From: Zea mays
Taxonomy: Eukaryota > Streptophyta > Magnoliopsida > Poales > Poaceae
Length of the DNA: 64,000 bases
Assembly (NCBI RefSeq): GCF_902167145.1
Contig: NC_050097.1
Coordinates: forward strand, 140,827,982-140,891,981
Direction of reading: 5' to 3'
In this document: positions 1 through 11,681 of the stretch, one piece after another
How positions within the stretch are numbered: position 1 is the stretch's first letter
How the letters are laid out: each line of letters starts with the position of its first letter
Translations under genes and position numbers: made by a program
The notes under the pieces: generated by a model
Told to the model about the DNA's origin: nothing
Databases searched by the model: none
Seen by the model: only the letters and a program-made list of their open reading frames with translations

Positions 1-2238
1 TGCCCGAGCAGACGGCTCGACCGGCCGCCCCGAGGCCTCAGCCAGCTGTCCCCCGAGGACACCAGCCCGGCTCATGGCCTCGGCAACCCGACTCCGGCGC
101 TGGTCCCGCCAGTGGATGGCCCGGCTAGGCTCCGGCCGACGAAGTCTTCTTTTCGAGCCAACTCTGCCTCTGTCCACGCTGACACCGCTGCCCTCGGCTC
201 CGGCTCACCGCAGAGCGGCCGAGGGTTCCTTTAACTAAGCAAGAGAAGCCTCGGGTGGCAAGGCCGACCGAGCCGAGGGACTCCTACGCCTCCAGGATAT
301 GGATACCTCACTCGTCACCTTCGCACGAGGCAACTCACACTTGGTTAAGCGATTCAGTTAGCCGACAGACGAGTCCTAGTGCTCGAAATGAGGAAAAAAC
401 ACGGCTCCGTGCCAAAAATACATACATGTTCAGGCCCCGACAGCCACAATGAACAGACACCGGCATTCAAGGTGCCATTACAAACGGAACTCCGGTTCCG
501 CCCCCGCGGCACCAGAGAGCCTGCGGGGCGACAAGCTCCGGGCGACTCGCCAGCAACCTCTGCCGCAGCAGCGATGGTCCCAGGACGGACGCTGCAGCTG
601 GAAGGCTCTCGTTCGCGTCCCCACTCAAGGGACGCGAACCAGACATTAAAGCCAAAGAGCCGGAGGTCGGTCCGCGGGTAGCGCTGACGGGCTTGTCGGT
701 GGAGAAGCTTTCTCCAGCTGCCACCACGTCAGCACTGACGGCGGCGTCCACCTGTCCACCAGCGCCACACCAGCGAGCGCCGGCCACCCCAAAGCGCACC
801 GGCAGGTCCTCACTCCCGTCCTCACCACGAAAGCGAGGACAGAGGACGGAATGTTGCATCCTAGCTAGGCAGCAACAGTTCGCCTTCCCCGGCATGGCTA
901 GAGAACGCCTCCTCCGCAGAGCTGGAGGATGGTTTCCACCCCCATAAGCTGGAAGAAGAGGTGGCCAGCCGACTCGTGCAGGAGGTAGAGCTCTGGCTCA
1001 CCTCGCTCTCCGCCCCAGCAAGGATGATGAAGATCCTTGAAGCTGAGGGCGAGGCAGAGGCCGCAGCCCGGCTCGCTTCTCCCCACCATCGAACTGGTGG
1101 TCACCGTCTTGGGTGAGCACCGGCGAGGGGATGCGGCCGGGCTGCCTGATGAAAATCCTTGAAGCCGAACGATGGCTGAAAGGTACCAACTTCCGCGAAG
1201 TTGCGTTCCTCCAACGACGACAAGACGAAAGCGACACGAGTGTTCCCCATCCGGGGGCTCGGAAGGTGGAAGGATGCGATGCATGAAGGGAGTACGAAGA
1301 CATGGTTGCCTTCCAAGGGGGTCACCCTCCTTTTAAAGGCAACTCTCCCCACTTGCGTCCTCAGCCGTCGCGGACCGAGTCTTCTCCAACACGCTCCAAG
1401 GTCCTCCCCCTACGACACGGGGGCTGGGCCCCACGCGTCATGCAAGCTGGCCCAAGGCGGAAGAAGCCAAACCGCCGCGCGCGGTGCGCGTAACTGCCCA
1501 GTGGTTACAAGCGCTTCTCCACTTTCGCCCAGACCAGCGGGTGAAAGAGCGGACCGCCATGCAGGTGGCATGCAACCGCACCAAGGGGGCACACCCTTTC
1601 GACTTCGACGCGTCCAACATGGAGGCCCAGGCCCACGCGTCATGTAACCGGCGCGCCGGTTACTACGTGCGAGAAACTGCACTGCCACTCGCGCCAGTAC
1701 CGCGCCTCCTCGACCGCGGAACCGGTGCCACGACTCAAGGCGACTCTGCGCATGGCCCGACAGTGCCAACCCAACACATCGGTCACGGGTCAGTCAGCCG
1801 CGGGAGAAGGCGCGACGGTCGATACGGCCAGAAACGGGACGGCAGTAATGGCGGTGACAGGCGGGCGGAAGCAACAGTCAAGTCGTCAGCAAGCTCACGC
1901 CCCCTCCTGGGACAGCGAGAGAACCCTCTCCCACGGCGTGAAGACGACGCACCCGTGTTCCATTCCTCGAACGGCTCGCGCACGCACAACGGCTACCCCG
2001 CGAACCACTTGTCCCGTCGCATTAACTCTGCGGCAGGACAGGTGGCACCTTTGGCAGGTGAAGCAGGCGACGCTTCACCTCCGCCATAATGACCGCGTCA
2101 AAAAAGGTGTGCCACGTCATTCGATTTCGTATCCTTTTCCACTTCCTCTTTCTCTCTCTTGCCACAAGGACTGGGAAAGGGGATACTCCGAAAGGGATCC
2201 TTCTCCGCGAAGGAAGCGGACCCCGAGCCCCCTACTGA

Positions 2239-2445
2239 TCAGAGGTTCGAAGGCTAGCCCCTCGGAAGGGTTCAACAGCCGCCTCGGAGCACTCGGGCTC
2301 CGCGCCCACTACTGGTCAGAGGTTCGAAGGCTGGCCCCTCGGAAGGGTTCAACGGCCGCCTCAGGCCACTCGGGCTCCGCGCCCACTACTAATCAGGGGT
2401 TCGTAGGCTGGCCCCTGAAGGGTTCGACAGCCGCCTCAGACGCAG
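2239..2445. repeat. 77-bp tandem repeat, about 2.7 copies
   Basis: Copies start at about 2239, 2316 and 2393 with 'TCAGAGGTTCG', 'TCAGAGGTTCG' and 'TCAGGGGTTCG', giving a period of 77 bp. Each unit carries 'GGGTTCAACRGCCGCCTC' and the first two end in 'GGGCTCCGCGCCCACTACT'. The third copy is shortened. It is non-coding and internal to the Xilon-like element. Confidence 0.8.
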
Positions 2446-3157
2446 AGCGAGGGATGAACTTGGGTACGTTCGATACATAACCAAGGCTCGGGCTACGCTC
2501 CCGAGGTACCCTAGGACATTTCCGAGACCAACGGGAACGATTTTGTAACGGAATCCCACCAGAGGGAGGCATCGAGCCCTCGGACCCCGTCAAAAGGGGA
2601 CCGGGTCCGGCAAATCACCCGCAGGTACTTTTGGAGCGAGCCTCCGGGCCACTAGACGACCCCTAACGAATGGGGCACGGGCGTCCACTCGGATTACCCG
2701 TTAGAAACTCACTGGAGACACCATGTTCGGCGCCCTCCGAGGGCAACATGGCGCTTTCTCCCCCTCCTCCTTGCGGGAAGGCGACGCAGGGGCGTATGAA
2801 AAAAGCCGAGTCTGTCCTTGACCGTCCTCTCGCTCTGTGCGGAGGCTCGGGGGCTGCTCTCGCAAACCCGGCTCCGGCCAAACCATTGACAGCGTCAACA
2901 TACCAGCCCGAGAACTTGGGACTCGACTATGCACCCGGGCTACGGCCAGTTCGCATGAGGGAACAACCAGACCGGTCGAAGCATCACGAAACGCACTAAG
3001 ACCTCGAAGGAGTCAAACCACTCCTCCGAGGCCTCGGGGGCTACACCCGGCGGGTGCGCTCGCGCGCACCCACCGGAACGAAACGCAACCGAGAAAGGCC
3101 GGTCCCCTTGCAAAAAAGTGCGACAAAAGCCTCCAAGCGAGTATCAACACTCCCTTC

Positions 3158-3173
3158 GAGGCTCAGGGGCTAC
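3158..3173 (+). other. Polypurine tract before the 3' LTR
   Basis: GAGGCTCAGGGGCTAC lies directly before the LTR start. In LTR retrotransposons this position primes plus-strand DNA synthesis. The match to the expected place and composition supports the LTR boundary at 3174. Confidence 0.7.
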
Positions 3174-3674
3174 TGTCGAGGACCATAAATAGGGGTACCC
3201 CCAAGACTCCTAATCTCAGCTGGTAACCCGCATCAGCACAAAGCTGCAAAGGCCTGATGGGTGCGATTAAGTCAAGGCTCAGTCCACTCAAGGGACACGA
3301 TCTCGCCTCGCCCGAGCCCAGCCTCGGGCAAGGGCAGCCGACCCCGGAGGATTCACGTCTCGCCCGAGGGCCCCCTCAAGCAACGGACACACCTTCGGCT
3401 CGCCCGAGGCCCAGTCTTCGCCGAGAAGCAACCTTGGCCAGATCGCCACGCCGACCGACCGTATCGCAGGAGCATTTAATGCAAGGATCGACTGACACCT
3501 TATCCTGACGAGCGCTCTTCAGTCGACAGAGCCGAAGTGACCGCAGTCACTTCACCGCTCCACTGACCGACCTGATAAGAAGACAGCGCCGCCTGCGTCG
3601 CTCCGACTGCTGTGCCACTCGACAGAGTGAGGCTGACAGCAGCCAAGTCCGGCCTCGGCGCCATAGGAAACTCC

Positions 3675-4110
3675 GCCTCGCCCGACCCCAGGGCTCGGCC
3701 CCCGTCTCGGCCTCGGACGATGAACTCCGCCTCGCCCGACCCCAGGGCTCGGGCTCAGCCTCGGCTCCGGAAGACGACAAACTCCGCCTCGCCCGACCCC
3801 AGGGCTCGGCCCCCGTCTCGGCCTCGGACGATGAACTCCGCCTCGCCCGACCCCAGGGCTCGGGCTCAGCCTCGGCTCGGGAAGACGACGAACTCCGCCT
3901 CGCCCGAGCCAGGGCTCGGACTCAGCCTCGGCTCCGAAAGACGACGGTCTCCGCCTCGCCCGAGCCCAGGGCTCGGACTCAGCCTTGGCCTCGGACGACG
4001 GTCTCCGCCTTGCCCGACCCAGGGCTCGGACTCGACCTCGACCTCGGAAGACAGACTCGACCTCGACCTCGGAGGAGCCTCCGCCTCGCCCGACCCAGGG
4101 CTCGGACCGA
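3675..4110. repeat. Degenerate GC-rich tandem array in the LTR, about 55 bp period
   Basis: A reiterated 'CTCCGCCTCGCCCGAC' / 'CCCAGGGCTCGG' block alternates with 'GTCTCGGCCTCGGACGATG' or 'CTCAGCCTCGGCTCCGGAAG' segments, giving a basic unit near 55 bp and a higher-order unit near 110 bp. The 179-residue frame across it (3612-4151) is a product of the repeat, not a gene. Confidence 0.75.
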
Positions 4111-4476
4111 CCACGTCACAGGGGGGCCATCATTACCCTACCCCTAGCTAGCTCAGGCTACACGGAACAAGACCGGCGTCCCGTCTGGCTTGCCCCGGTA
4201 AACAAATAATGATGGCGCCCCTCGTGCTCCATGACGACGGCGGCTCTCAGCCCCTTACGGAAGCAAGGAGACGTCAGCAAGGACTCGACAGCCCCGACAG
4301 CTGTCCTTCCGCAAGGCTCCAGCGCTCCTCCGACGGCCACGACATCACATGAACAGGGTGCCAAAACCTCTCCGGCTGCCACGACGACATGTACTTAGGG
4401 CTCTAGCTCCTCTCTGCTAGACACGTTAGCACACTGCTACATCTCCCATTGTACACCTGGGCCCTCTCCTTACGCC

Positions 4477-4484
4477 TATAAAAG
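4477..4484 (+). promoter_or_regulatory. LTR core promoter (TATAAAAG)
   Basis: TATAAAAG lies about 280 bp before the LTR end. It is the only good TATA box in this LTR and is on the + strand, matching the element's orientation. In a 3' LTR it could drive read-out transcription into the neighbouring element. Confidence 0.6.
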
Positions 4485-4761
4485 GAAGGTCCAGGGCTCT
4501 AGCACGGGAGGGTTGGCCGCGCGGGAGGACGGGCCGGCGCGTATAAGGCTCTCGCTCTCTCCCACGCGGACGCTTGTAACCCCCTACTGCAAGCGCACCC
4601 GACCTGGGCGCAGGACAACACGAAGGCCGCGGGCTTCCCCTTTCGCCTGTCTCCTTTTTCCCCCCCTTCGTGCTCCGTATCGCGCCGACCCATCTGGGCT
4701 GGGACACGCGGCGACAATTTACTCGTCGGTCCAGGGACCCCCCGGGGTCGAAACGCCGACA

Positions 4762-4930
4762 CTCCTTTTGTGATATATTTGACATGCGAGGATTACCAAT
4801 GATGATATCTTTGCTTTAGTCTTTATCGGCCATTTTGGGCCGAACTAAGATCTTTTTGCATGCGATATCTATTGTATTAACAGGAAATGACTGTGTGTCC
4901 ACTTGCATCTCCAGAAAAGCCAACCGGCCC
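4762..4930 (-). pseudogene. gag: gag of the older gypsy element, distal segment
   Basis: On the - strand this segment continues the gag reading frame that breaks off at 12353, on the other side of the Zeon-like element. A frame with '...EMQVDTQSFPVNTI...' and '...NISQKE' can be followed, with an in-frame stop near 4821. It ends at the Xilon-like LTR, so the rest of gag and all of pol are displaced beyond the window. No zinc knuckle is visible in this segment. Confidence 0.6.
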
Positions 4931-5604
4931 TATTGGGGACTTGTTCTCAACTGCTATGAATTAAGAACAAGGCAACACAAAATGTTAAACGTTGATGTCC
5001 TTCGTCCTTCAAAGCATTATTTCCCTTAGGATATAATGATCTTTAGACGAAGGTTATGAACGACATACCTTCATCAACATTATATATGCTAATAAATGAA
5101 GAAGCATATGAAACATAAGAGGCAAGATAAGCAATCACATAACATTATTGATTCATTCTCATTATATTATTCCAAAACGACAGAGACAATATTGAATTAC
5201 AGGTGTACCTTTGACTCGATAGAAGGCAAAAAGTACAAGCGTGATGCAAAAGCCAATACAAGTCAGCGTGAACAGTACGGGGGTACTGTTCATCTATTTA
5301 TAGGCACAGGACGCAGCCTGTGTGAAATTACAGTCATGCCCTTTACATTTATTATTTACTTATAGATAAATCTATGAGGACTAGATAGCCTTTTCCCCTT
5401 TAAGTCGGTTCCTTTTTCCACGATTGACCCGAAGCTCCCTTGCGTGTAGCTTCGGAGCAACGACAACCTTCGTCACGATCATGCTCTTCTCATCATGTAT
5501 GCTTTTAACCTGAGTCCGAAGGTACCTATCCATAAGCCATGCTTGGAAGAAGACATTGTTAAATTACGTTTTTGAGGACCTTCGGAGGACGAAGGCCCCC
5601 AATA
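4931..5604 (-). repeat. 3' LTR (left) of Zeon-like copy 1
   Basis: Aligned base by base with 11682-12352, it shows about 30 substitutions and a 3-bp indel (GAAGAAGAC versus GAAGAC near 5550). Both terminal dinucleotides are mutated. The neighbouring 'GTAGCCCCTCGCA' at 5605 is the complement of the polypurine tract. Confidence 0.85.
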
Positions 5605-5760
5605 GTAGCCCCTCGCAGTATTAATTTGTTTAGGATAACGAATTCAGACTGCGATATGGACAAAGGCCTTAAGCCGAAGGTCCGAAAAAACACCTTCCCT
5701 TTGCTAGAATAGCAACAGTCAATGATAGACGGGACCCTCCAATTTGGAGCGTGTCGAGCG

Positions 5761-5768
5761 TATAAATA
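5761..5768 (+). promoter_or_regulatory. TATA box of the antisense gene in Zeon copy 1
   Basis: TATAAATA lies just inside the left LTR on the + strand, about 150 bp before the ATG at 5918. The young Zeon copy has TATAAATA at 41769, also 150 bp before its ATG. The conserved spacing suggests the antisense gene has its own core promoter outside the LTR. Confidence 0.55.
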
Positions 5769-5917
5769 AGAACTCGCACCAACCACATTTGGTACGCTGC
5801 TTGCCATTTGCTTTGTTTTCTCAATTTTATAGCTCTTGCTCACTAACGCTTGCTAGTTTCTCAAGCTTCCTGAGCTTTGGTTTAAAAGACACATTTTCGT
5901 TATTTCCGAAGGAAAAA

Positions 5918-8900
5918 ATGTCTCAAGACAAGAAGATTGCTGCTGAGACGAAGCTGACTGAAGAGGAGAAGCTCTTTGAAGAGAAGAAGGCTGTAAATCC
6001 TTATATAGATGGGTTTATTTAATCAATTGCAAAATCAAATACAGAGAAGATTACTAAGGAAATACTGGAAGGCCTGTCTGAAGATACCAGTGACAGTGAT
6101 GATTATGATGCTGAAAGCGGGGGAGAAGATTCTGAGGATCGGCCGTGGAGGCTGAGTCATACAATTTTTGGGAAATCAATGATTAAACAGAGTCATCTTG
6201 ACAATATGAGAGGAAGGTACTTTCAAGATATGTCTATTGTGAGAGTTGGTGGAGACAACAACGTCCCTGCCCCCGAGGAAGACGAAGTTGTGATTTACCG
6301 AAGCTTCTTCAAAGCTGGGCTTTGGTTTCCATTGAGCAGGTTTGTGGTCGAAGTGTTGAAAATTTATCAGATTTACCTTCATCAGATAACCCCCGAAGCT
6401 ATTATTAGAATGGGGATTTTTGTTTGGGCTGTGAGAAGCCAGGGACTGGAGCCAAGCGCAAAATGCTTTTGCAGTATGCATGAGCTTGTATACAAGACGA
6501 AGGCCATGGGCAAAGAACAATATCATAACAATTTTGGCTGTTATGGATTTATCGCCCGCCCTAACGCAAGCTACCCGGTGCCAACGTACCGGAAAAGGTG
6601 GCCCGGAGCCTGGATGGAGGAATGGTTTTATGTGAAGAATGACTTGAGGGCAAGAGAAGATATTAAGTTATTATGCACCCCATCTGGTCCCGCTTCGGCC
6701 TCCGAAGGCCGAAGGTTCAAATTGACGAAGCCGCCGAAGCATGTCAGAAGGCATATGGTACTGTCTGCTTCTTTATTGGTACGAGAGATGCTGGGAAATG
6801 CCGAAGGAGACCATCACCGAATCTAATGAAGGTGAACTAGTCCGACTGAAGTACACATTCAGATACAGGGATAAATTCGATGAACCAAACGATGACTGGC
6901 TAAAATGCATCGAAGTTACCAGTGATGAGCTGCTTGGATCATATTCCAAGGCGAAAGACAATGCATTATCCACAACCTTTGGAGGTCGGGAAAAAAGAGA
7001 TTGAATAGAGTTTTTGATGCCATTGGTTTCGTCTACCCTGACTACCGCTATCCACTGCGAGGTCAGGGAAAGAAGAGGAAAAGTGTTGCTTCGGCCACTC
7101 CAGACGAGCCTGCGCCGAAGGACAAAAAGTTGAAGGTCCTTACCCACCGGTCACGCTATATTGAACCGGCCGTGGTGCCTGAGTTTGGTGGGGAGGCTTC
7201 TTCAGCTGCTGAACCAAGAGAACCCATTCCTCCTACGCAGAAGGCTGAAGAGCCGGCTATAATGCCAAAGGCACCTTCGGTTGATCTAGCTAAGTCGAAG
7301 ACTGATAAGGACAAGGCTGAAGAGTCAAATATTGGAGAAACAAAAGTGTTAGAAATTTTAAGCCCTTCATCAGAAGTAACAGCGCCGAAGACACAAAAAA
7401 GTTCTGCCGCAACTCCCAAGAGGAGAAGGATGGCTAATGTACTAGATGTGTTAGAAACGGTAAAGACTTTGAATTCCACTCCTTCAAGGAAAACTGTCGA
7501 AGCGTCGAAAGCACAAACCGAAGCTGAAACAAAACCGGCCAAAATTGAAGCTGCAATAATCCAAGCTGGTACCGAAGCTGGGCCTTCAGAGCCCGCTGAG
7601 AAAAAGCCTGCGGAAATTGAAGAAAAGGCAACAAAAGAAGAGGCCACAGAGCAAATTTCGCCTGAAAAGGTTGTCACTCCTGCTCCCGAAGCTTTAAAAG
7701 AGAGTATTGATTACATCATCCACCATGCTTCGGGAAAAGGACTCTCTAAGGAAGAAGAACGAGAAGCTCAACATTATGCCCAGAAATTGAAATACCCGAA
7801 GGGGGCATTAGTGTTTAATGGCAGCGAGGAGGAAGATTTTTTGTACTGTCTCCCGGATAGTAAAGAGATATCCATCTGCCGGGAGATGGGTAGAAGCTTC
7901 GGATTTCCGAAGCTAGAAGATGGCCTTTCAATACTATCAAAGGATGAACTGGCTGACAGCTTAGCATATAATAGCATAAAGGTATAAAAGTCAATTTTGT
8001 ATTTGAAAACGAATTACTTCATTTGTTTATACTTAATCTTGTCCTCCTCCTGCAGGGCTTAATCCTTAGCAATGCCCTTAGAGCACAGAAAAACAATGAA
8101 GATGAAGGGTATACAATGGCTCTGAACAACCTTCGTTCAGAGGTGATTGAACTAAGGAACGAGGGCCTTGAAAAAGACAAGATATTAATTTCATTGGTAA
8201 ACAAAGTAAAAGAAGATGAAGCTAATTCCAAAGCTCAAGCTGAGGTCCAAAGAATGAGATCGAAGACCTTCGGAAACAATTAGCTGAGGCCAAAGAAAAA
8301 TGCTCTGTCGCAGAAGCTAACCGGGAGGCTAGTGAATATTGGAAAAACTATTTAGAAAAAACAGTTGAAGAACTTCGCGCATCCAAGGAAAGATGTTGTG
8401 AAAAATCTTTGGGATGCATGGAGAAGATAAAGGCTAGCTTCGCCAACGTGGGCGCCTATTCAAACGAAGATAACTTCATACGAGGCGACCCTGAGGGTGT
8501 TATCGAGTGGATCAGCGGAGAAGCAAAAGCTTTTGAGGAAATTTTAAGTGATCGTGGGGATGTCTGCGCATTTTCTGGTGCAAGAGACGTTTCAGCCATC
8601 TTGGAGAAGGCGAGTTGCAATCATGTTAAAACCGTGGCCCAGGCTGAAGCTACCTTCTACGTGGATGACACGAAGGATCCCTCGGCCGAAGCAAGTTTAA
8701 TGGGCGAAGAAATTTTCACTGACATATAGGAAAATGGCGGCCGAGAAATGGCTCACGAAATAATGAATAAAAGTGAAAAAGATATTCATGACGCTCCAGA
8801 AGCGGCGAAAAAAGCTGAAGAAGCTGCCGAATGCGAGAGACAGATATGTATCGTTTAATGGCCTCTAGCTTCGTCGTTTGTTTTCATGACTTCGAACTAA

Positions 8901-9074
8901 TTGATGTTTTCTACCGCAGTTGAATTACCTCCTCCATCGGAGCCGTTCGACCCACTGGCCGACCCAGAAACAAAGAAAGCAATAGAAATCATCAATATGG
9001 CCGAAGCTATTGTTGACGAAGTTGTTAACAAATTGCTTAACGAAGTTGCAGAGAAGGTTCTGAAGGAAGAATAG
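5918..9074 (+). pseudogene. Antisense gene of Zeon copy 1 (Transposase_28-like), decayed
   Basis: Homologue of the intact gene at 41919-45147, on the strand opposite to gag. The start is supported by the shared 'MS(Q/E)DKK..AETKL' opening. Damage includes a stop after residue 34 (about 6020), another near 6665, and a deletion with frameshift near 6785-6800. The middle part (7001-7981) is open for over 320 codons. Intron 1 is inferred at 7982-8055 and intron 2 at 8848-8919; both have GT...AG and match the intact copy, with the last exon at 8920-9074. Stops near 8281 and 8727 break exon 2. The N-terminal half has the block '...VEVLKIYQIYLHQITPEA...', which resembles the plant 'putative gypsy-type transposon' domain (Pfam Transposase_28). 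The biochemical function is unknown. Confidence 0.75.
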
Positions 9075-10089
9075 TAGTTATTATAAAAACATTTTAGGCT
9101 ATTAATGTAACATTTGCTGAACTAAGTGTGTAATATTTGATGTGTATAGTTTTGAATCTAATATGTAAGTTGTTTGTAATTTAGTTCTTTGCGATGCATG
9201 AAACTTTATGTACATACCGTTTTTGAGCCTTCGGCGAAAAAACACCTTCCCTTATTTTCATGCTTCGTAAAGAAGAATGTTTAGGCTTCGTGAGAATATC
9301 CATACTTCGTAAAGAACATCCAAGCTCCATAAAAACATCAATGCTTCGTAAACAATAGATCTCTTCTTCCATATCAGAGCTGATGAAGCTGTACTTCTCA
9401 GCTTATTTTGTGCCTTGGCACCTTTTCATTTTTGTAAAGCATTCTCCGAAGATCGTGTCATTGGTGTGATATGATGTATGATGTGATGCTATGCGAGATG
9501 ATGCGATGATATGATGCAAAGAATGATGCTAATGCCAAAGACACACACCCACACTGAAACACACAATCTCTGTGTCCCCTTAGGAACGATCAAAATCTCT
9601 TTGCCGCTTATTTTTCGGCTTCACCACTTATTTTTTGGTGTAAGTTCTGCATCCCCTTAGGAACTTCTTTTGAACTTCTTTGCCTTCTATTTCAGCGGTA
9701 TTTTTCGCGTTGACTTTTTGCGCTTCGCCTTATATTTCGGCGGTATTTGGCTCTGCATTCCCTTTGGAACGACTTTTGAGCAGAAAACTTACACTGCGCT
9801 CCCTTAGGAACGACTTTTTATAACTTCGGAAAACTTACACTGTGCTCCTTAGGAACGACTTTTTGTAGCTTCGGTGAAACTTGCACTGCTATTTTTAGCT
9901 CTGCATTCCCTTAGGAACGTCTTTTGAGCTTCAGCAATTTTAGAGCTTCATAAGTCTGTGAAGAAGATATATTTCATTCTGACAAGAGCGAAGCTATTAC
10001 AAGAAATTAAAACTAGGTTTACATTGATAGTTCCTTATTAAAAACAAAATGACAATGAATGTAAAAATGTTCCAGAGGTAGGATATCTC
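9075..10089. other. Repeat-rich spacer between antisense gene and gag, Zeon copy 1
   Basis: No gene is seen. The segment contains a low-complexity 'GATGATGCGATGATATGATGC' type stretch near 9470-9530 (described here in part) and then repeated 'CCCTTAGGAACGACTTTT' motifs with 'ACTTACACTGCGCTCC' between about 9570 and 9930. The same motif family occupies the equivalent place in the other two Zeon/Cinful elements (45600-45930 and 57350-57660). Confidence 0.7.
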
Positions 10090-11622
10090 TCAATAGATGT
10101 GCTTTGATTCTGGCACAGTACTGTTGACTGTACGAGCTTCATATTCCTCCCTGAATTCCCGTTGCTGTTGAGAGTGCTGGTGCCCTTCTGGCTACTGGCT
10201 TCAGGAATAGGTCGGTTGTAGTGGTGGTGGAGGCAGAAGTTGTGGCCAGGAAGCCTATGAATGGCTAGCCGAAGCGACAGAAGCTGCAGGATGATTGTTC
10301 ACATACTCTGGTATGTAAGGAGAGTGACACGAAGTAGTGTGCAAGACCTGCTTCGGCTGATTCTGCCGAGCTTCGGCTTCTGCTATCTCTTTTTGCTTCT
10401 GAATGGTGACGTGGCACATTCTTGTATTATGGCCCTTGTCCTCACCACAGAATAAGCAGTAGATCTTTCTAGGCTGATCCCCAAATCTTCCTCCGAAGCC
10501 CCTAGCGCCTCTGCCCCTTGGAGCTGGTGGCCTGAAAGAGCTTTACTGTTGCCCCGAAGATTGTGAGGTATATTGTGACCTCTGAGACTGACTTCCTTTG
10601 TCCTCACTTCGAGTGGAGTTATGGATTGACCTGACATGCCTTGGATGAATTCTTCCTCCGAAGCCCCTGGTCATTTCGGAGAATCTGTAAGCTTCCTCCC
10701 TTCTTTGGCGAAAATCATTGTCAGCTCGGATGTACTCATCCATCTTCTGAAGTAGCTTCTCGAGAGTTTGTGGGGGCTTCCTAGCGAAATATTGGGCAGT
10801 AGGTCCTGGACGAAGACCCTTGATCATGGCCTCAATAACAATCTCATTGGGCACCGTAGGCGCTTGTGCCCTCAATCGCAAGAACCTTCGTACATATGCC
10901 TGAAGGTATTCTTCGTGATCTTGTGTGCATTGGAACAGAGCCTGAGCTGTGACTGGCTTCATTTTAAAGCCTTGGAAGCTAGTAACCAACATGTCCTTAA
11001 GCTTCTACCACGACGTGATAGTCCCTGGCCGAAGAGAAGAATATCATGTTTGGGCTACATTCCGGACTGCCATGACGAAGGACTTCGCCATGACTGCAGT
11101 GTTGCCCCCATACGAAGATATAGTTGCTTCGTAGCTCATCAGAAACTGTTTTGGATCTGAGTGCCCATCATACATGGGGAGCTGAGGTGGCTTGTATGAT
11201 TGGGGCCATGGGGTAGCCTGCAGTTCTGCTGCCAAGGGAGAAGTATCATTAAAAGTAAAGGCATCATGATTAAAATCATCATACCATCCATCCTCGTTGA
11301 ATAAGCCTTCTTAACGAACCTCCCTGTGTTGGGGCCTTCGATCTTGTTCATCCTGAACAAGATGATGCACTTCTTCAGTGGCTTCGTCGATCTTTCTTTG
11401 GAGATCAGCCAGTCGCGCCATCTTCTCCTTCTTTCTTTGTACTTGCTGATGGATGATCTCCATGTCCCTAATCTCTTGGTCTAACTCCTCCTCCTCCTGG
11501 AGTGTTGGACTGGTGGCTTTCCTCTTCTGGCTTCGAGCCTCTCGAAGAGAAAGAGTTTCTTGGTTTGGGTCCAGCGGCTGCAGGGCAGCGGTCCCTGGTG
11601 CTGAAGCTTTCTTCGGCGGCAT
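10090..11622 (-). pseudogene. gag: gag of Zeon-like copy 1, decayed
   Basis: The counterpart of the intact 505-residue Gag at 46106-47623. It starts 'MPPKKASAPGTAALQPLD' at 11622. The frame is broken by a stop near 11311 and by further stops or frameshifts near 11044 and 10543. The central retrotransposon-gag region with 'EYLQAYVRRFLRLRAQAP' is visible at 10992-10543, and the zinc-knuckle region near 10400-10450 is altered. Gag would form the particle that packages the RNA; this copy could not make it. Confidence 0.8.
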
Positions 11623-11663
11623 GACGAAGGTCAGTGCTTGCCGAAGGTGGTCGAAAAGGGTTC

Positions 11664-11681
11664 ACCGGAGGTGGGCGCCAA
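11664..11681 (-). other. Primer-binding site, Zeon copy 1
   Basis: On the - strand TTGGCGCCCACCTCCGGT lies directly after the 5' LTR. The same sequence follows the 5' LTR of the other Zeon (47683-47700), and with one change that of the Cinful-like element (53158). The tRNA primer is not assigned. Confidence 0.7.

Larger units (their letters stand above)
1..3173 (+). other. Non-coding 3' internal region of the Xilon-like element
   Basis: About 3.2 kb of GC-rich DNA between the unseen coding part and the 3' LTR. Open frames of 60-250 codons occur on both strands, but they overlap each other, are arginine/proline/serine-rich as expected from GC-rich sequence, and show no recognisable domain, so I do not call genes. 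It contains a 77-bp tandem repeat (2239-2445) and a short duplicated 'CCCACGCGTCATG' stretch near 1432 and 1632. A long non-coding 3' region is common in maize gypsy elements, including non-autonomous ones. Confidence 0.6.
1..4761 (+). mobile_element. Ty3/gypsy LTR retrotransposon, 3' part (Xilon/Diguus-like)
   Basis: The 3' portion of a GC-rich LTR retrotransposon whose 5' part lies left of the window. A purine-rich tract at 3158-3173 is followed by an LTR opening with TGTCG and closing with CGACA at 4761. The LTR has a TATA box on the + strand, so the element reads left to right. It interrupts the gag of a different gypsy element on the - strand: gag sequence resumes immediately at 4762. 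The 5 bp to the right, CTCCT (4762-4766), is the expected target duplication, but its partner is outside the window. No gag or pol is visible here. The 'CTCGCCCGAGC'-rich LTR matches my memory of the maize Xilon/Diguus group; the family name is a recollection, not a search result. Confidence 0.8.
3174..4761 (+). repeat. 3' LTR of the Xilon-like gypsy element (1588 bp)
   Basis: The LTR begins TGTCG at 3174 and ends CGACA at 4761, a terminal inverted pair with the canonical TG...CA. It contains a block of degenerate tandem repeats (3675-4110) and a TATA box at 4477. The 5' LTR is outside the window, so divergence and insertion age cannot be measured. Confidence 0.8.

Noticed and set aside
467..2480. 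Long frames in GC-rich DNA, such as 1725-2480 (251 codons) and 467-895 on the - strand
   Set aside because: They overlap on both strands, are Arg/Ser/Pro-rich and match no domain. They lie in the non-coding part of a retrotransposon.
3612..4151. 179-codon frame of repeated 'NSASPDPRAR' peptides
   Set aside because: It is the translation of the LTR tandem array; the reverse strand is equally open.
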